Shown here: positions 10,581-21,297 of the stretch, in pieces
How positions within the stretch are numbered: the stretch's first letter is position 1
Layout: every line of letters begins with the position of its first letter
Origin: Aquarana catesbeiana
Taxonomy: Eukaryota; Chordata; Amphibia; Anura; Ranidae
NCBI RefSeq assembly: GCF_042186555.1
Contig: NC_133332.1
Location: 128,152,375-128,216,374, forward strand
Length of the DNA: 64,000 nt
Direction of reading: 5' to 3'
Made by a program: the position numbers and the translations under genes
Notes under the pieces: model-generated
What the model saw: the letters and a program-made list of their open reading frames with translations, nothing else
What the model was told of the DNA's origin: nothing
The model's database searches: none

Positions 10581-11482
10581 TGGCATTGTTTCTTCCCCAG
10601 TTAGGCAGAAGGATAAGCCCCTGGTTCCGGTTACCCTTTCTTGGGCTGAGTCGTCCTTTAAGATACAGGCTCTAATCAACTCTGGGGATGCAGGCCTGTT
10701 CATTAATGCTGGCTTTGTATCGAAGCACTAGATTCCACTGCAGCTTCAAGACACTCCACTTACCATTGAGGCTCATGACAGGAGACCTCTACAGCCTGCC
10801 CATGTGACTCATGAGATTATTCCGTTGTCCATGGCCGTAGGAGCTCTTCACCATGAGATAATCCAATTCCAAGTTATTTCCTGACCTAAGTTTACGCTGG
10901 GTATTGGTTATCCTTGGTTACAGAGGCACAACCCCTCTTTTGATTGGCTCCGTGCTGAGGTTCTCTCCTGGTCACCACAATGCAGTAAGACATGCTTCCA
11001 GAGGGTAGCCAACGTCCTGTGCACCTCTTCACTCTGCTCCCTGCCAGAGAAGTACAGAGATTTTAGCGATGTCTTTGACAAAGGTCAAGCTGGTAGTTTG
11101 CCTCCACACCAGTCATATGATTGCGCAATTGACCTTCAACCTGGTGCCATACCCCTCGTGGCCGGGTTTACCCTTTGTCGGTCTTGGAGGATGAGGACAT
11201 AGAGAAGTATCTTGCAGATGCACTTTCTCGAGGTTTCATCCACAAATCCTCATCTCCTGCTGGTGCTGGTTTCTTCTTTGTGAAGAAGAGTGGTGAACTG
11301 AAACCTTGTATTGATTTTAGGGGTCTCAATCGTTTCACAATTAAGAATGCTTATCCGATTCAGTTGATTATGGAGTTATTTGACCACCCCAATGGAGCAA
11401 TGGTTTTCATGAAGCTTGATTTGAGAGGAGCATGCAATCTCGTGAGAATTAAGGAGGGCGACGAGTGGAAAACTGCATTTAA
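10581..11482 (+). pseudogene. Gypsy protease and N-terminal half of reverse transcriptase
   Basis: Continuing from the zinc-knuckle frame: LVPVTLSW...FKIQALINSGDAGLFINAGF is an aspartic-protease region whose catalytic D(S/T)G triad has become NSG. Stops at 10,729 and about 10,881 follow, then the linker DWLRAEVLSW and YRDFSDVFDKGQA. A 1-base shift near 11,155 leads into the RT fingers (LSVLEDEDIEKYLADALSRG, FFFVKKSGELKPCIDFRGLN) and palm motif A (FMKLDLRGACNLVRI). The frame is cut at about 11,483 by the foldback element and resumes at 13,699. Confidence 0.85.
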
Positions 11483-11485
11483 TAA

Positions 11486-13695
11486 CTATGATGAGCCCGA
11501 TGTTCGAGTCGAACGTAAGTTCAACACGAACAACACGAACATCGGGTGGTCGCCTGTTCGCAGAACAGCGAACAATATGCGGTGTTCCCAGCAAATTCGA
11601 AAGCCGCCGGAAGCCGCCGGAACATCGTTAAGGGTGTTCGCCTGTTCGCAGAACAGCGAACAATATGCGGTGTTCCCAGCAAATTCGAAAGCCGCCGGAA
11701 CATCGTTAAAGTCTATGGGACATGAAAAATCAAAAGTGCTAAAGTTATTGTCATAAAAAGTGTTTGGGGACCTGGGTCCTGCCCCAGGGGGCATGTATCA
11801 ATGCAATTTTTTTTTAAAAACAGTTGTTTTTTGGTAGCAGTGATTTTTTTTAATGCTTAAAGTGAAACAATAAAAATTAAATACTGCAGCAAAATTACAT
11901 TTCTGAAGGAAAAATTGTCATTTAAAACTGATCACGGCTGTAATGAATTGTCGGTTCTCGGCAATATAGATAAAACGCATTGAAAAAAACAGTATGGGAT
12001 CCCCCCCAGTCCATTACCAGGCCCTTTGGGTCTGGTATGAATATTAAGGAGAACCCCGAACAAAAATTTTTTTTTAAATTGCATGGGGGTCCCCTAAAAT
12101 CCCTTCAGGTCTGATATGGAAATTAGGGGAACCTTGCACCAAATTTAAAAAAAAATGGCATAGGGGTCACCCCCAAAATCCATACCAGACCCTTTATGTC
12201 CTTTTATGGATTTTAAGGGGAAACCTGTGCCAAGATTAAAAAAAAATGGCGTAGAGGTCCCCCCAAAATCCATACCAGACCCTTATCCAAGCATGCAACC
12301 TTGCAGGCCGCAGGAAAAGAGGGGGGGCAAGAAAGAGCACCCCCCTGAACCATGCCACATGCCCACATGGTATGACCCCAAAGCACCTTGTCCCCATGTT
12401 GATGGGGACAAGGGCCTCATCCCCACAACCCTTGCCCAGTGGTTGTTAGGGTATGCAGGCGGGGGGCTTACCAGAATCTCGAAGCCCCCTTTAACAAGGG
12501 GACCCCCAGTTCCGGCCTCCCCCTGTGTGAAATGGTAATGGGTCAGCTTAGGACAAGTCCTTTATTAAGAAATAAAAAAATAAAAATGTTCCGTGATGTA
12601 AGTTCACACCGCCCAATGGACTGATAAAAAAGAAAAAGCCGCATCCGATCCACCTCCATGGGAAGCTCCCACTGACAGACGCATCTTCTCTGTGACAGTT
12701 CTTATATAACTGAGGGCAGGGTCACCCGGTGGCGTAAATGGGTGACCCTGCCCCCCTCTGATGCCACGGCTTCCAGATTCCGATAAGCCCTCCGCCCGCA
12801 TGCCCCCACAACCACCGGGCAAATGTTGTGGAGATGAGGCCCTTGTCCCCATCAACATGGGGACAAGGTGCTTTGGGGTCAGACCTCAAAGCACCCTCCC
12901 CATGTTGAGGGCATGTGGCCTGGTACGGTTCAGGAGGGGGGCGCTCTCTCGTTCCCCCCTCTTTTGCTGTGGCCTGCCAGGTTGCATGCTTGGATAAGGG
13001 TCTGGCATGGATTTTGGGGGGACCCCTAAGCCATTCTATTAATTTTGGCATAGGGTTCCCCTTAAAATCCATACCAGACCTGAAGGGCCTGGTATGGATT
13101 TTAGGGGGACCCCTACGCAATTTTTTAAAACATTTTGGTTCAGAGTTCCCCTTAATATTCATACCAGACCCAAAGGGCCTGGTAATGGACTGGGGGTATC
13201 CCATGCTCTTTTTTTCAATGAGTTTTATCTATATTGCCGAGACCTGACAATTCATTACAGCCGCAATCAGTTTTAAACAATTTTTTTTTAAACAGACAAT
13301 TTTTCCTTTAGAAATGTGATTTTGCTGCGGTACTGTTCTAAACATGGGAAACATGCACCATTTTGCAGGCATATTATAGACACCCCCCAGGCACAATATT
13401 TAAAGGAATATTTCATTTTTATTGTTTCACTTTGAGCATTAAAAAAATCACTGCTCCCGAAAAAACATCCATTTTTAAAAAATTTTTTTGCATTGATACA
13501 TGTCCCCTGGGACAGGACCCAGGTCCCAAAACACTTTTTATGACAATAACTTGCATATAAGCCTTTAAAATCAGCACTTTTGATTATTCATGTTCGTGTC
13601 CCATAGATTTTAACGATGTTCATGTGTTCTGCCAAATTTTTTGCCTGTTCGCATGTTCTGCTGCGAACCGAACCGGAGGGTGTTCGGCTCATCTC
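11486..13695. mobile_element. foldback element with about 1-kb inverted arms, inserted in Gypsy RT
   Basis: Left end gatgagcccgatgttcg, right end tgttcggctcatctc, i.e. inverted gagatgagccgaaca-type termini. The arms (about 11,486-12,480 and 12,760-13,695) are inverted copies over most of their length: tttggggacctgggtcctg and reverse, ccataccagacc and reverse, cttgtccccatgttgatggg and reverse. TAA occurs on both sides (11,483-11,485 and 13,696-13,698) and may be the target duplication. An internal direct duplication of about 88 bp lies at 11,551 and 11,639. No transposase reading frame. Related copies at 2,515 and 56,493. Confidence 0.85.
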
Positions 13696-13698
13696 TAA

Positions 13699-14194
13699 CC
13701 AGAACAGGCCATTATGAGTACCTCGTAATGCCATTTGGCCTTTGTAACGCCCCGGCAGTTTTTCAGGAATTTATTAAAGATGATTTGTTGCAGTTATGTG
13801 TGGTGGTTTATCTCGAAGATATCCTCATATTTTCCAAGTCCCTGGAGAGCCACCACACAGATGTCTGTCGTGTGCTTCAGAAACTAAGAAAGAACAATCT
13901 CTATTGTAAATTGGAGAAGTACGAATTCCATCGTGAACAGGTTAAATTCCTTGGTTATGTCATTTCCACTGCTGCTTTTTCGATGGACCCAGAGAAACTT
14001 TCAGCAGTCCTACAGTGGCCCCGACCCATGGGTTTACGTCCTCTGCAGTGTTTTCTTGGCTTTGCCAACTATTATCGGAAGTTTATTCATAACTTCTCAT
14101 CTCTGGTCAAGTCCCTGACCAGGAAGGACGGTAACCCACAGAGTTGGTCTATGGAAACCATTAAGGCCTTTGAGAGTCTTAAGGCTGCCTTTGT
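13699..14194 (+). pseudogene. Gypsy reverse transcriptase, C-terminal half
   Basis: Resumes the RT frame: TGHYEYLVMPFGLCNAPAVF (motif B region), then LCVVVYLEDILIFSKS at the catalytic centre, where the usual YLDD is YLED, so one metal-binding Asp is substituted. Then KLEKYEFHREQVKFLGYVIS, LQCFLGFANYYRKFIHNFS (thumb/connection) and ETIKAFESLKAAF. The frame ends at an insertion after 14,194; the same residues (KAAFV) recur at 15,583 as part of a target-site duplication. Confidence 0.9.
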
Positions 14195-15582
14195 GTGTGG
14201 AAAGCAAGAGTAGATATGGTGCTGCTCTTATGGGGTAAGATTTTCTGTGGTGAACAATTACCCTGTATGGTGCTTAATGTGATTACTTAATTTTTGTGAA
14301 TCTTAAATAATGTGTGTAAATGATAAAAGTTGGCAAAATACATAAATAAAATACCTGTGTATACCAGAAATAAATAATAATAGTTTCTTATCAGAATGTG
14401 TTTCCAAAATTAAATACGTGAATGATATAGATCAAAATCTATGGTTATTTGTTAATACAAGGTTGTTAGTTCATTATCTATATGAAAAATAACAACTTGC
14501 AAATAGTGCATGAATAGTGCTGTTATTGCAATCAAAGTGACTTGTTCTGGATTATACAGAAAAGTGACTTGTGCTGGGTTATACAAAAAAGTGACTTGTG
14601 TGTTTAAAACCAGTGTTTTTGGATAAGAAAAGTTCCATTGATTCAAAAAGTCTTTAGAGTGGTTCTGAGGGAAACCCCTCTTTGGCAACGAATTGATATG
14701 GGAAACTTCTTGTCCAGGTGCTGGCTAGATAATGGTGCTTCAACAGCGTGTTCATTTGACTGGAGGTGCTGCAAGACGTCTTGCAGCACCTCCAGTCAAA
14801 TGAACACAGGATGTTCATGACTGGACCAACGCTTTCTTTTATGCTTGTTTTTTGCCTTGTAAATGTGAGTATATTACTTTATCAGCTATAATAAAGTTTC
14901 CCAATACGGTTTTACACTATGGGCATCCCTCCTTTCTTTTATATGTAAATCAGTAAATCAACAATTAAAAGCGCAGACCGGGGACATCCAGGAGTGCTAC
15001 ACAGTGGCAAATACTGTGACTGCCTGTACCCCTGCAGGGGGAAGTGAGTCCGGTGAGTGCAAGCAGAATAAGAGCACGCTGTTGAAGCACCATTATCTAG
15101 CCAGCACCTGGACAAGAATAATGAAATATAAAACTGTGGCACTTTATTTTGGAATTCCACCCATATTATAATGAGGTATAAATATGCATTAGAGTGAGAA
15201 GAGAACTAACAACCTTGTATTAACAAATAATCATAGATTTTGATCTATATCATTCACGTATTTAATTTTGGAAACACATTCTGATAAGAAACTATTATTA
15301 TTTATTTCCGGTATACACAGGTATTTTATTTATGTATTTTGCCAACTTTTATCATTTCCACACATTATTTAAGATTCACAGAAATTAAGTAATCACATTA
15401 AGCACCATACAGGGTAATTGTTCACCACGGAAAATCTTACCCCATAAGAGCAGCGCCATATCTGCTCTTGCTTTCCACACACTTTCTAATACACTCCACC
15501 TAGGTGGAATTGTATTCGTAGAGGCAGCAGCTCTACATTCCAGGAGCATTTTAGCCATTGTGCGGATTTACCCTATATATTC
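14195..15582. mobile_element. multi-hairpin insertion with 14-bp target-site duplication
   Basis: AAGGCTGCCTTTGT occurs at 14,181-14,194 and 15,583-15,596, bounding a 1,388-bp insert in the Gypsy pol gene. Inside are nested inverted repeats: about 278-bp arms (14,195-14,472 and 15,203-15,480), a perfect 42-bp pair (14,709-14,750 and 15,075-15,116), and a perfect 60-bp palindrome (14,748-14,807). A 102-bp unpaired tail follows the right arm. No protein-coding frame. A 14-bp duplication is long for cut-and-paste elements and more like retroposition or a Maverick/Mutator-type mechanism; class unknown. Confidence 0.8.
14748..14807. repeat. perfect 60-bp palindrome without a spacer
   Basis: Centre between 14,777 and 14,778 (gcaagac|gtcttgc); every base from 14,748 to 14,807 pairs. 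It lies inside the insertion at 14,195-15,582 and overlaps the end of its 42-bp inverted repeat. Confidence 0.95.
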
Positions 15583-15596
15583 AAGGCTGCCTTTGT

Positions 15597-16140
15597 TTCT
15601 GCTCCTGTGTTGGCACATTGAGGTTGATGCTTCTGAGACTGGAGTTGGCGCCCTTCTGTCTCCACGTCCTACCTCTGGGAGCACTATGCATCCTTGTGGC
15701 TACTTTTTCAAGAAATTATCACCTGCGGAGTGCAATTACGAGATTGGGGACAGAGAACTGTTCGCAATCATTTTAGCCTTGAAAGAATGGAGACATCTCC
15801 TCGAAGGTACCACTGTGCCGCTTCTCATTCTTACTTACCATAATAATCTCACATTCTTGTCTATGGCTAAATGCCTCTCTCCCAGAAGGGCGCGATGGGC
15901 TCTTTTCTTGTCAAGTTTCAATTACATTGTCTCATTCTTACCCGGTACTAAGAATGTAAGGGCTGATGCTTTGTCACGACAATTTTCCTCCACTTCAAAG
16001 ATGGAGTTGGTTCCGGTTTCCGTGATTCGTCCTGATCGCATTCTGGCTAGGGTTCGCACCAGCCTCAAATCTCCTTTGGGTGACAAAATTCTTGCCTCTC
16101 AGGTCCATGCTCCTCCTGGGAAACCTTATGACCGCTGATT
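15597..16140 (+). pseudogene. Gypsy RNase H region
   Basis: HIEVDASETGVGALLSPR marks the RT_RNaseH start (normally VDAS), followed by HPCGYFFKKLSPAECNYEIG, DRELFAIILALKEWRHLLEG, and LSPRRARWALFLSSFNYIV...PGTKNVRADALSR, the standard Gypsy RNase H to tether sequence. RNase H removes the RNA template strand during reverse transcription. Unusually for this element the frame is uninterrupted for about 180 codons, ending at 16,138. Confidence 0.88.
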
Positions 16141-17000
16141 TGTCTCGGAGAGTCTCCGTACTGCCATGCTCCAGATTTACCATTCTCCCAAGGATGCTGG
16201 CCACCCTGGGAAGAATCAACACTTTGGGCCATTTCCCAACAATTTTGGTGGCCTAGTCTACATGCTGATGTAAAAACCTTCATAGCTGCCTGTTCCATGT
16301 GTGCTCAGAGTAAGACTCCAAGACACCATCCAGTGGTCCTCCTACAACCAATACCCAATGGAGAGAGGCCCTGGACCCACCTGTCTATGGATTTCATTGT
16401 GGAGTTACCCAAATCCCAGGGCAACACAGTTATCCTTATGGTTTTTGACTGGTTCTCGAAAATGTCTCACTTCTAAGGAACTGGCTTCCATTTTTGCTCA
16501 GGAGATCTTTTGCTTAGATGGGCATGGGTGATTGTCTTGGACAGGGGTAGTCAGTTTGTGTCCTCTGTGTATCACCTGCAGTTTAATGGGGCCACAGAAT
16601 GAGCCAATGAGTCCTTGGAGCAGTGCCTACGTTGCTATATTTCTGACCATCATAACAACTGGTCAGACCTCTTACCGTGGGCGGAGTTTGCTCACAATAG
16701 TGACTTGAATTCTGCTTCCCAATTGATCCTGTTTATGGCGAACTATGGTTTCCAATCTTCCATGTTGCCTGTCTTACTTGTTCCACAAAGTAATCCTGCA
16801 TTAGAGGAGCAATTCCATGGTCTTCATTCCACTTGGGCACAAGTCCAGGAGGCTTTCCAACATGCTAATGATAGGTACAGACTCCATGCTGACCACAGAC
16901 GCCTGCCTGCACCTTCCTACCAGACTGGGGACAGGGTCTGGCTGTCATCTCGTAATCTCTGACTTCATGTTCCCTCGCTGAAGTTCACACCTGGGTTTAT
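16141..17000 (+). pseudogene. Gypsy integrase, frameshifted
   Basis: Remnants of the N-terminal HHCC domain (LQIYHSPKDAGHPGKNQ, then CSMCAQSK in another frame near 16,295) and of the DDE core (PWTHLSMDFIVELPKSQGNT near 16,370; ASIFAQEIF; then SLEQCLRCYISDHHNNWSDLLPWAEFAHNS from 16,609). HADHRRLPAPSYQTGDRVWLSSRNL at 16,892-16,962 is the usual C-terminal GPY/F-domain lead-in. Several frame changes and stops break it. Integrase inserts the cDNA into the host chromosome. Confidence 0.85.
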
Positions 17001-17371
17001 TGGGCCTTTCCGTATTCTCCGCAGGATTAACCTAGTGACTTACACGTTAGACCTTCATTCTAATATGCGTATCTCAAATGTATTTCATGTCTCCTTATTA
17101 AAACCTTTGGTCTGCAACCACTTTACCACCTCGGTGCTACATCCTCACCCTGTACAGGTTGAGAACCATGAGGAGTATGAAGTACAGTCCATTGTTGACT
17201 CCCCTAGGTTCCGTGGGTGCATACAGGTACCTGGTGCATTGGAAAGGGTACGGTCCAGAGGAACGCTCTTGGGTCTCATCCTCAGATGTACATGCCCCTG
17301 TCCTCTTCTGTGATTTCCATAGATGTTTTACCCTCAAGCCTGGTGTTCCTCTGAGAGGCAGGGGTCATTGA
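17001..17371 (+). pseudogene. Gypsy integrase C-terminus with chromodomain
   Basis: FIGPFRILRRINLVTYTLDL and NVFHVSLLKPL finish the GPY/F module. EEYEVQSIVDSP then, after a frame change near 17,210, YLVHWKGYGPEERSWVSSSD form a chromodomain, with the aromatic residues of the methyl-lysine cage in place (Y, W, and W of ERSWV). The stop falls at 17,369-17,371, just before the polypurine tract. The chromodomain places the element among chromoviral Gypsy elements. Confidence 0.88.
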
Positions 17372-17382
17372 GGAGGGGGTAC

Positions 17383-17639
17383 TGTCAGGGCTGGGCTCAG
17401 CCTTTCCTTCTCTGAGCTGGCCGCTCAGCTGTCGGCTAATTACCAGCTCCTATCTCTTCACAGTGACTCACCTGTTGATGATATCCTGATCATCAGTCCT
17501 GGTTACTTAAGCCGTCCAGTCCAGATCTTCTCTGCCTTCGCCTTGGTCACTTCTCTAGAGACGCTCTTCTGTGTTCCTGTTAAGAATTACACACCTGTTA
17601 AGTGTAATTCTGTCTCTGTCTGATTCATGGTTTCTGACA
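17383..17639 (+). repeat. 3' LTR of the Gypsy element (internally deleted)
   Basis: tgtcagggctgggctcagcc ... tttctgaca. Matches 8169-8358 and the last about 30 bp of the 5' LTR, but lacks roughly 160-200 bp corresponding to 9321-9510, replaced by ctgtgttcctgttaagaattacacacctgttaag. Confidence 0.9.
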
Positions 17640-19859
17640 GGGGTCTATTTGTGATTGTTTTCCCCAAAATTCACAGATTTTCTTATTGGATTCTATGGGG
17701 AAAATATGTAAATCCTGAGTAAATCTTGTATGAATATTTGAGTGCAAAATAGACCCCTTAGTCTATTATTTGATTATTATGCACAATATGACACAGATGC
17801 TTGTATAACGTTTTACATTACCCAATCTAGTACAGCAACACCGAGAAAATTAATTTTTAACAAACAACTGCAGTATTGTTTTCTTCCAGCCAGTAAGGGA
17901 ATGTATAGTATCCCAGGGGCTTGTTCACAATTATCAACACAATAGTTAACATAAATCAGGAAAAAAAAACAAATTTAATTGACTGGCTAATGTAGAAACA
18001 ATGCAAAGGAAAAGTTTAATTGAAAAGGGACACCAAAACAACATTCTTAAAAAAGACAGAACTGTGACAAAAAAATACATTTTTAGTAGAGATTTCTTTT
18101 GTACTTCTCCAACATCTATCTTCATTGTTTGCTAATGGTATGTCAAAGGATTAATTTACATATAGAAATAAATGACATTTGCCACAAGCAAAGTAATTAT
18201 TTCAAATGGCACATCTATTTGCAATTTAAATGACAGCCATCTAAATGATAAGTTGTAAATTGTGACACAGAATTCAATATTTCTTCCTCTTGGGTGCTTT
18301 TTATTTTCTCTCAATTTAATTTAAAAATTTTATTCACAGTCTAAGTGCTCAAAATTCACTTAAATGTTAGAAATTACAAATCATTCTTTACCTACAGCTG
18401 ATCTTCTAATTCTTTCCAATGCATCATTTACCAAGCACTGATGAAACACTGACTCACAGTATTTATCTTTATGTTTTCATACTGGCTCTTGAACAAAAAA
18501 GTATATGAACGTGGGGTTAATTAAAGAAAACCAAGATTCCGATTCTTTGTTTTACTTCAATTTACACACTGTTGTGACAACCCACATAGGCATCAGTTCA
18601 CAAAAGATGTACCACGTGGATTATATTCTTTACCCTGTTGCAAATTTACAAAGGGGGTTGCCTTATGTTATGAATTCAAATATCATATGCAGTATTACTT
18701 GTGATAGTTTATCAAATCATATGTTGTTTTAAAGAAACCCATACTTAATGAAATACAGGGTCTGTTATTTTTTACCTCCTTTTTGAGAATACTAGTTGCC
18801 TGGCTCTTTTGGCATTAGTGCTGTTAATATGACTCTGAATCTCCTTGCACTGCTTTGCCATATATAAGTTGAAAGCACAAAGACTGTGTGCAGGAAAACA
18901 CTCTTGGTGAAGCAGTTGTTGAGAAGCATGTAACTGTGGCAGTGAGTTGTCGCAGGCCTCTAGCACACCCATAAGTGTCAAATTGGAAAGATTATAGTGG
19001 ATGTCTGTAACTTTCCAGACTGGTGAGTATGGGAAAAGTGGTGACAAAAATACAGAACTTAGAAGTGGTAACAAGAGGGCTGTTTTAGGTAAATGAACAA
19101 TAAACAATATCCTTATTCTCCAAAAATAATCCACACACACCCACTACTTAATTATATTGTAATCTATTTTTCAATAAATTGCTTCTTACTGTGTTTTCTG
19201 TCTTCTAGTAATGTCCTTTGTACTCCTAAAACTCTCCTTTTCACCCTCACTTCCATTTGTTTGGAAAGAGCAGTGCACGTTAGTTGTGGTCTGCTCTCTT
19301 ATATGCACACTACAAATCCAATGGTCCATAATCCCTAACTTATCTTGGGATCGAGCAAGAGAGGATGGCTAAGTTCCTACATCCAGTGGGACCATGGAGA
19401 AAGAATGTAGCCACCCTCTAACAAAAAAGTCAGGTTTTGGCAAGGAAAAAAGGAATTTGGAAATTTAGAGGAAGCTTAGAGTAATATATTGTATTTTTTT
19501 TTTACTACATAAAGAATAAATACTTGAATATAATTTGTTTCTTTGGAATTAGAGTTTAGTGTCCCTTTAAGGGATAGAGATTGCTCACCTAATAAAGTGG
19601 ATGTTTACTTTGGTAAGTTAATTTTCTAAAGGAGTAAAAGCTGTACAGTGAATGCAAGTGTATAAGGTGAACCTGTGGTCTTTGAGTACTAAATCATGTG
19701 TGTAAGAATTAAAAAAAAAACATGATTTTTGCTAGCACATGATTATACACACTCACATTTTCTCTGCACCCTTTACTACTATAACAAATCAACTCCAAGA
19801 TCTGGAGTGCCAACCTCAACCAGTACTTCTTTATTAATAAGCCATTTATCAGTTTCAGT
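17640..19859. other. AT-rich non-coding sequence
   Basis: No LTR, LINE or RNA gene recognised. The block 18,760-19,060 (ttttgagaatactagttgcctggctctttt...) has a frame open on the minus strand (19,140-18,772) without protein-like character and may be an old dispersed repeat. The remainder is probably unique. Confidence 0.35.
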
Positions 19860-19929
19860 GCTGTGATCATTTGATTGTCAAATTGCTCAGTCATGCAACA
19901 CTGTACCCAAAATAATTTTATGTCAAAGA
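19860..19929 (+). mobile_element. short remnant of the TTAA-element family
   Basis: tgattgtcaaattgctcagtcatgcaacactgtacccaaaataattttatgtca resembles the tgacaattgcgcggtcatgcaa...acccaaacaaaattgatgtcc block of the TTAA elements (e.g. 8439-8483). It abuts the truncated start of LINE-1. Confidence 0.45.
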
Positions 19930-20206
19930 TAGGTTCACGGCCTATCACAATCGCCAACATCTATGCTCCTAACACCAAACAAGTCACATTCTTTTGTCAA
20001 ATTGGGGACCTTTTGTCCTCTTTTTCATCAGGGATTCTTATTCTCGGGGGAGATTTCAATGTCCCGCTCAATCCAGTTTTGGATACATCTTCTGGCACCT
20101 CAACCATGCCCTACAGAGCACTAAAACAGGTCAAATTGCAACTCCAAAGCCTCATGTTACATGATACGTGGAGAAAGTTGAATGCACAAGGTAAAGATTA
20201 TGCTTA

Positions 20207-21297
20207 CAGTGCCTTGCAAAAGTATTCACCCCCCCTTGGCATTTTTCGTGTTTTGTTGCCTCACAACCTGGAATTAACATGGATTGTTTGAGGATTTGCA
20301 TCATTTAATTTACAGAACATGCCCACAACTTTGAAGATTTTTTTTTCTTTTTTTATTGTGAAGCAAACAACAAATAGGACAAAATAACAGGAAAAAGTCA
20401 ATGTGCATAACTATTCACCCCCCTAAAGTCAATACTTTGTAGAGCCACCTTTTGCGGCTATCACAGCACCAAGTCGCTTTGGATAAGTCTCTATGAGCTT
20501 GCCACATCTTACCACTGGGAGTTTTTCCCATTCCTCCTTGCAAAACTGCTCCAGCTCCTTTAAGTTGGATGGTTTGTGCTTGTGAACAGCAATCTTTAAG
20601 TCTGACCACAGATTTTCTATTGGATTGCGGTCTGGGCTTTGACTAGGCCATTCCAACACATTTACATGTTTCCCCTTAAACCACTCAAGTATTGCTTTAG
20701 CAGTGTGTTTGGGGTCATTGTCCTGCTGGAAGGTGAACCTCCGTCCTTGCCTCAAATCACACACAGAGTGCTACAGGTTTTGCTCAAGAATATCCCTGTA
20801 TTTAGTGCCATCCATCTTTCCCTCAACTCTGACCAGTTTCCCAGTCCTGACTGCTGAAAAACATCCCCACAGCATGATGCTACCACCACCATGTTTCACT
20901 GTGGGGATGGTGTTCTTTCGGTGATGTGATGTGTTGGGTTTGCGCCAGACATAGCATTTTCTTTGATGGCCAAAAAGTTCAATTTTAGTCTCATCAGACC
21001 AGAGCACCTTCCTCCATACATTTTGGGAGTCTCCCACATGCTTTTTCCGAAACTCAAAATGTGCCATTTTGTTTTTTTCTGAAAGTAATGGTTTTCTTCT
21101 GGCCACTCTGCCATAAAGCCCAACTCTATGGAGCGTATGGCTTATTGTCGTCCTATGTACAGATACTCCAGTCTCTGCTGTGGAACTCTGCAGCTCCTCC
21201 AGGGTTACCTTAGGTCTCTGTTCTGCCTATCTGAATTATTCCCTCCTTGCCTGCTCTGTGAATATTGGTGTGTGGCTATCTTTTGGCAGGTTTGCTG
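20207..21297 (-). mobile_element. Tc1-like DNA transposon, right terminus missing
   Basis: Begins with TA (20,205-20,206) and the terminal repeat cagtgccttgcaaaagtatt, followed by the ttggcatttttcgtgttttg block. The transposase lies on the minus strand. The far end fades at about 21,290 (ggcaggtttgctgtt) without a matching inverted terminus, and roughly 100 bp of LINE-1 endonuclease sequence expected at the junction is missing, so the end and its target were lost together. Confidence 0.88.
20429..21220 (-). pseudogene. Tc1 transposase, N-truncated with one stop codon
   Basis: A single minus-strand frame gives the second helix-turn-helix (VTLEELQSSTAETGVSVHRT) and the DDE core: VLWSDETKIELFG (first Asp), KHGGGSIMLWGCFSA, QQDNDPKHTAKA (second Asp), SPDRNPIENLWSDLK (Glu, DD34E spacing). 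A TAG at 20,771-20,773 replaces the usual Gln between the second and third blocks; otherwise the frame is open from 21,220 to the stop at 20,429. The first DNA-binding domain is lost. All three catalytic residues survive. Confidence 0.9.

Larger units (their letters stand above)
8169..17639 (+). mobile_element. Gypsy (chromovirus-type) LTR retrotransposon, decayed, with three nested insertions
   Basis: Two direct LTRs (8169-9542 and 17383-17639) flank gag, protease, RT, RNase H, integrase and a C-terminal chromodomain in canonical Ty3/Gypsy order. LTR ends are tgtcag...ctgaca (5' copy mutated to tttcag). A purine tract (gaggagggggtac) precedes the 3' LTR. Flanks gaggt and ggggt may be a mutated 5-bp target duplication. 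Coding parts carry many stops and frameshifts. Insertions lie at 8363-9316 (5' LTR), 11486-13695 (inside RT) and 14195-15582 (after RT). It cannot make protein as it stands. Confidence 0.93.

Noticed and set aside
11175..11756. 193-codon frame as a single gene
   Set aside because: It is Gypsy RT up to about 11,482 fused by chance to the foldback arm.
18772..19140. 122-codon minus-strand frame
   Set aside because: No recognisable domain; sequence looks like an old non-coding repeat or unique DNA. Left unannotated as a gene.
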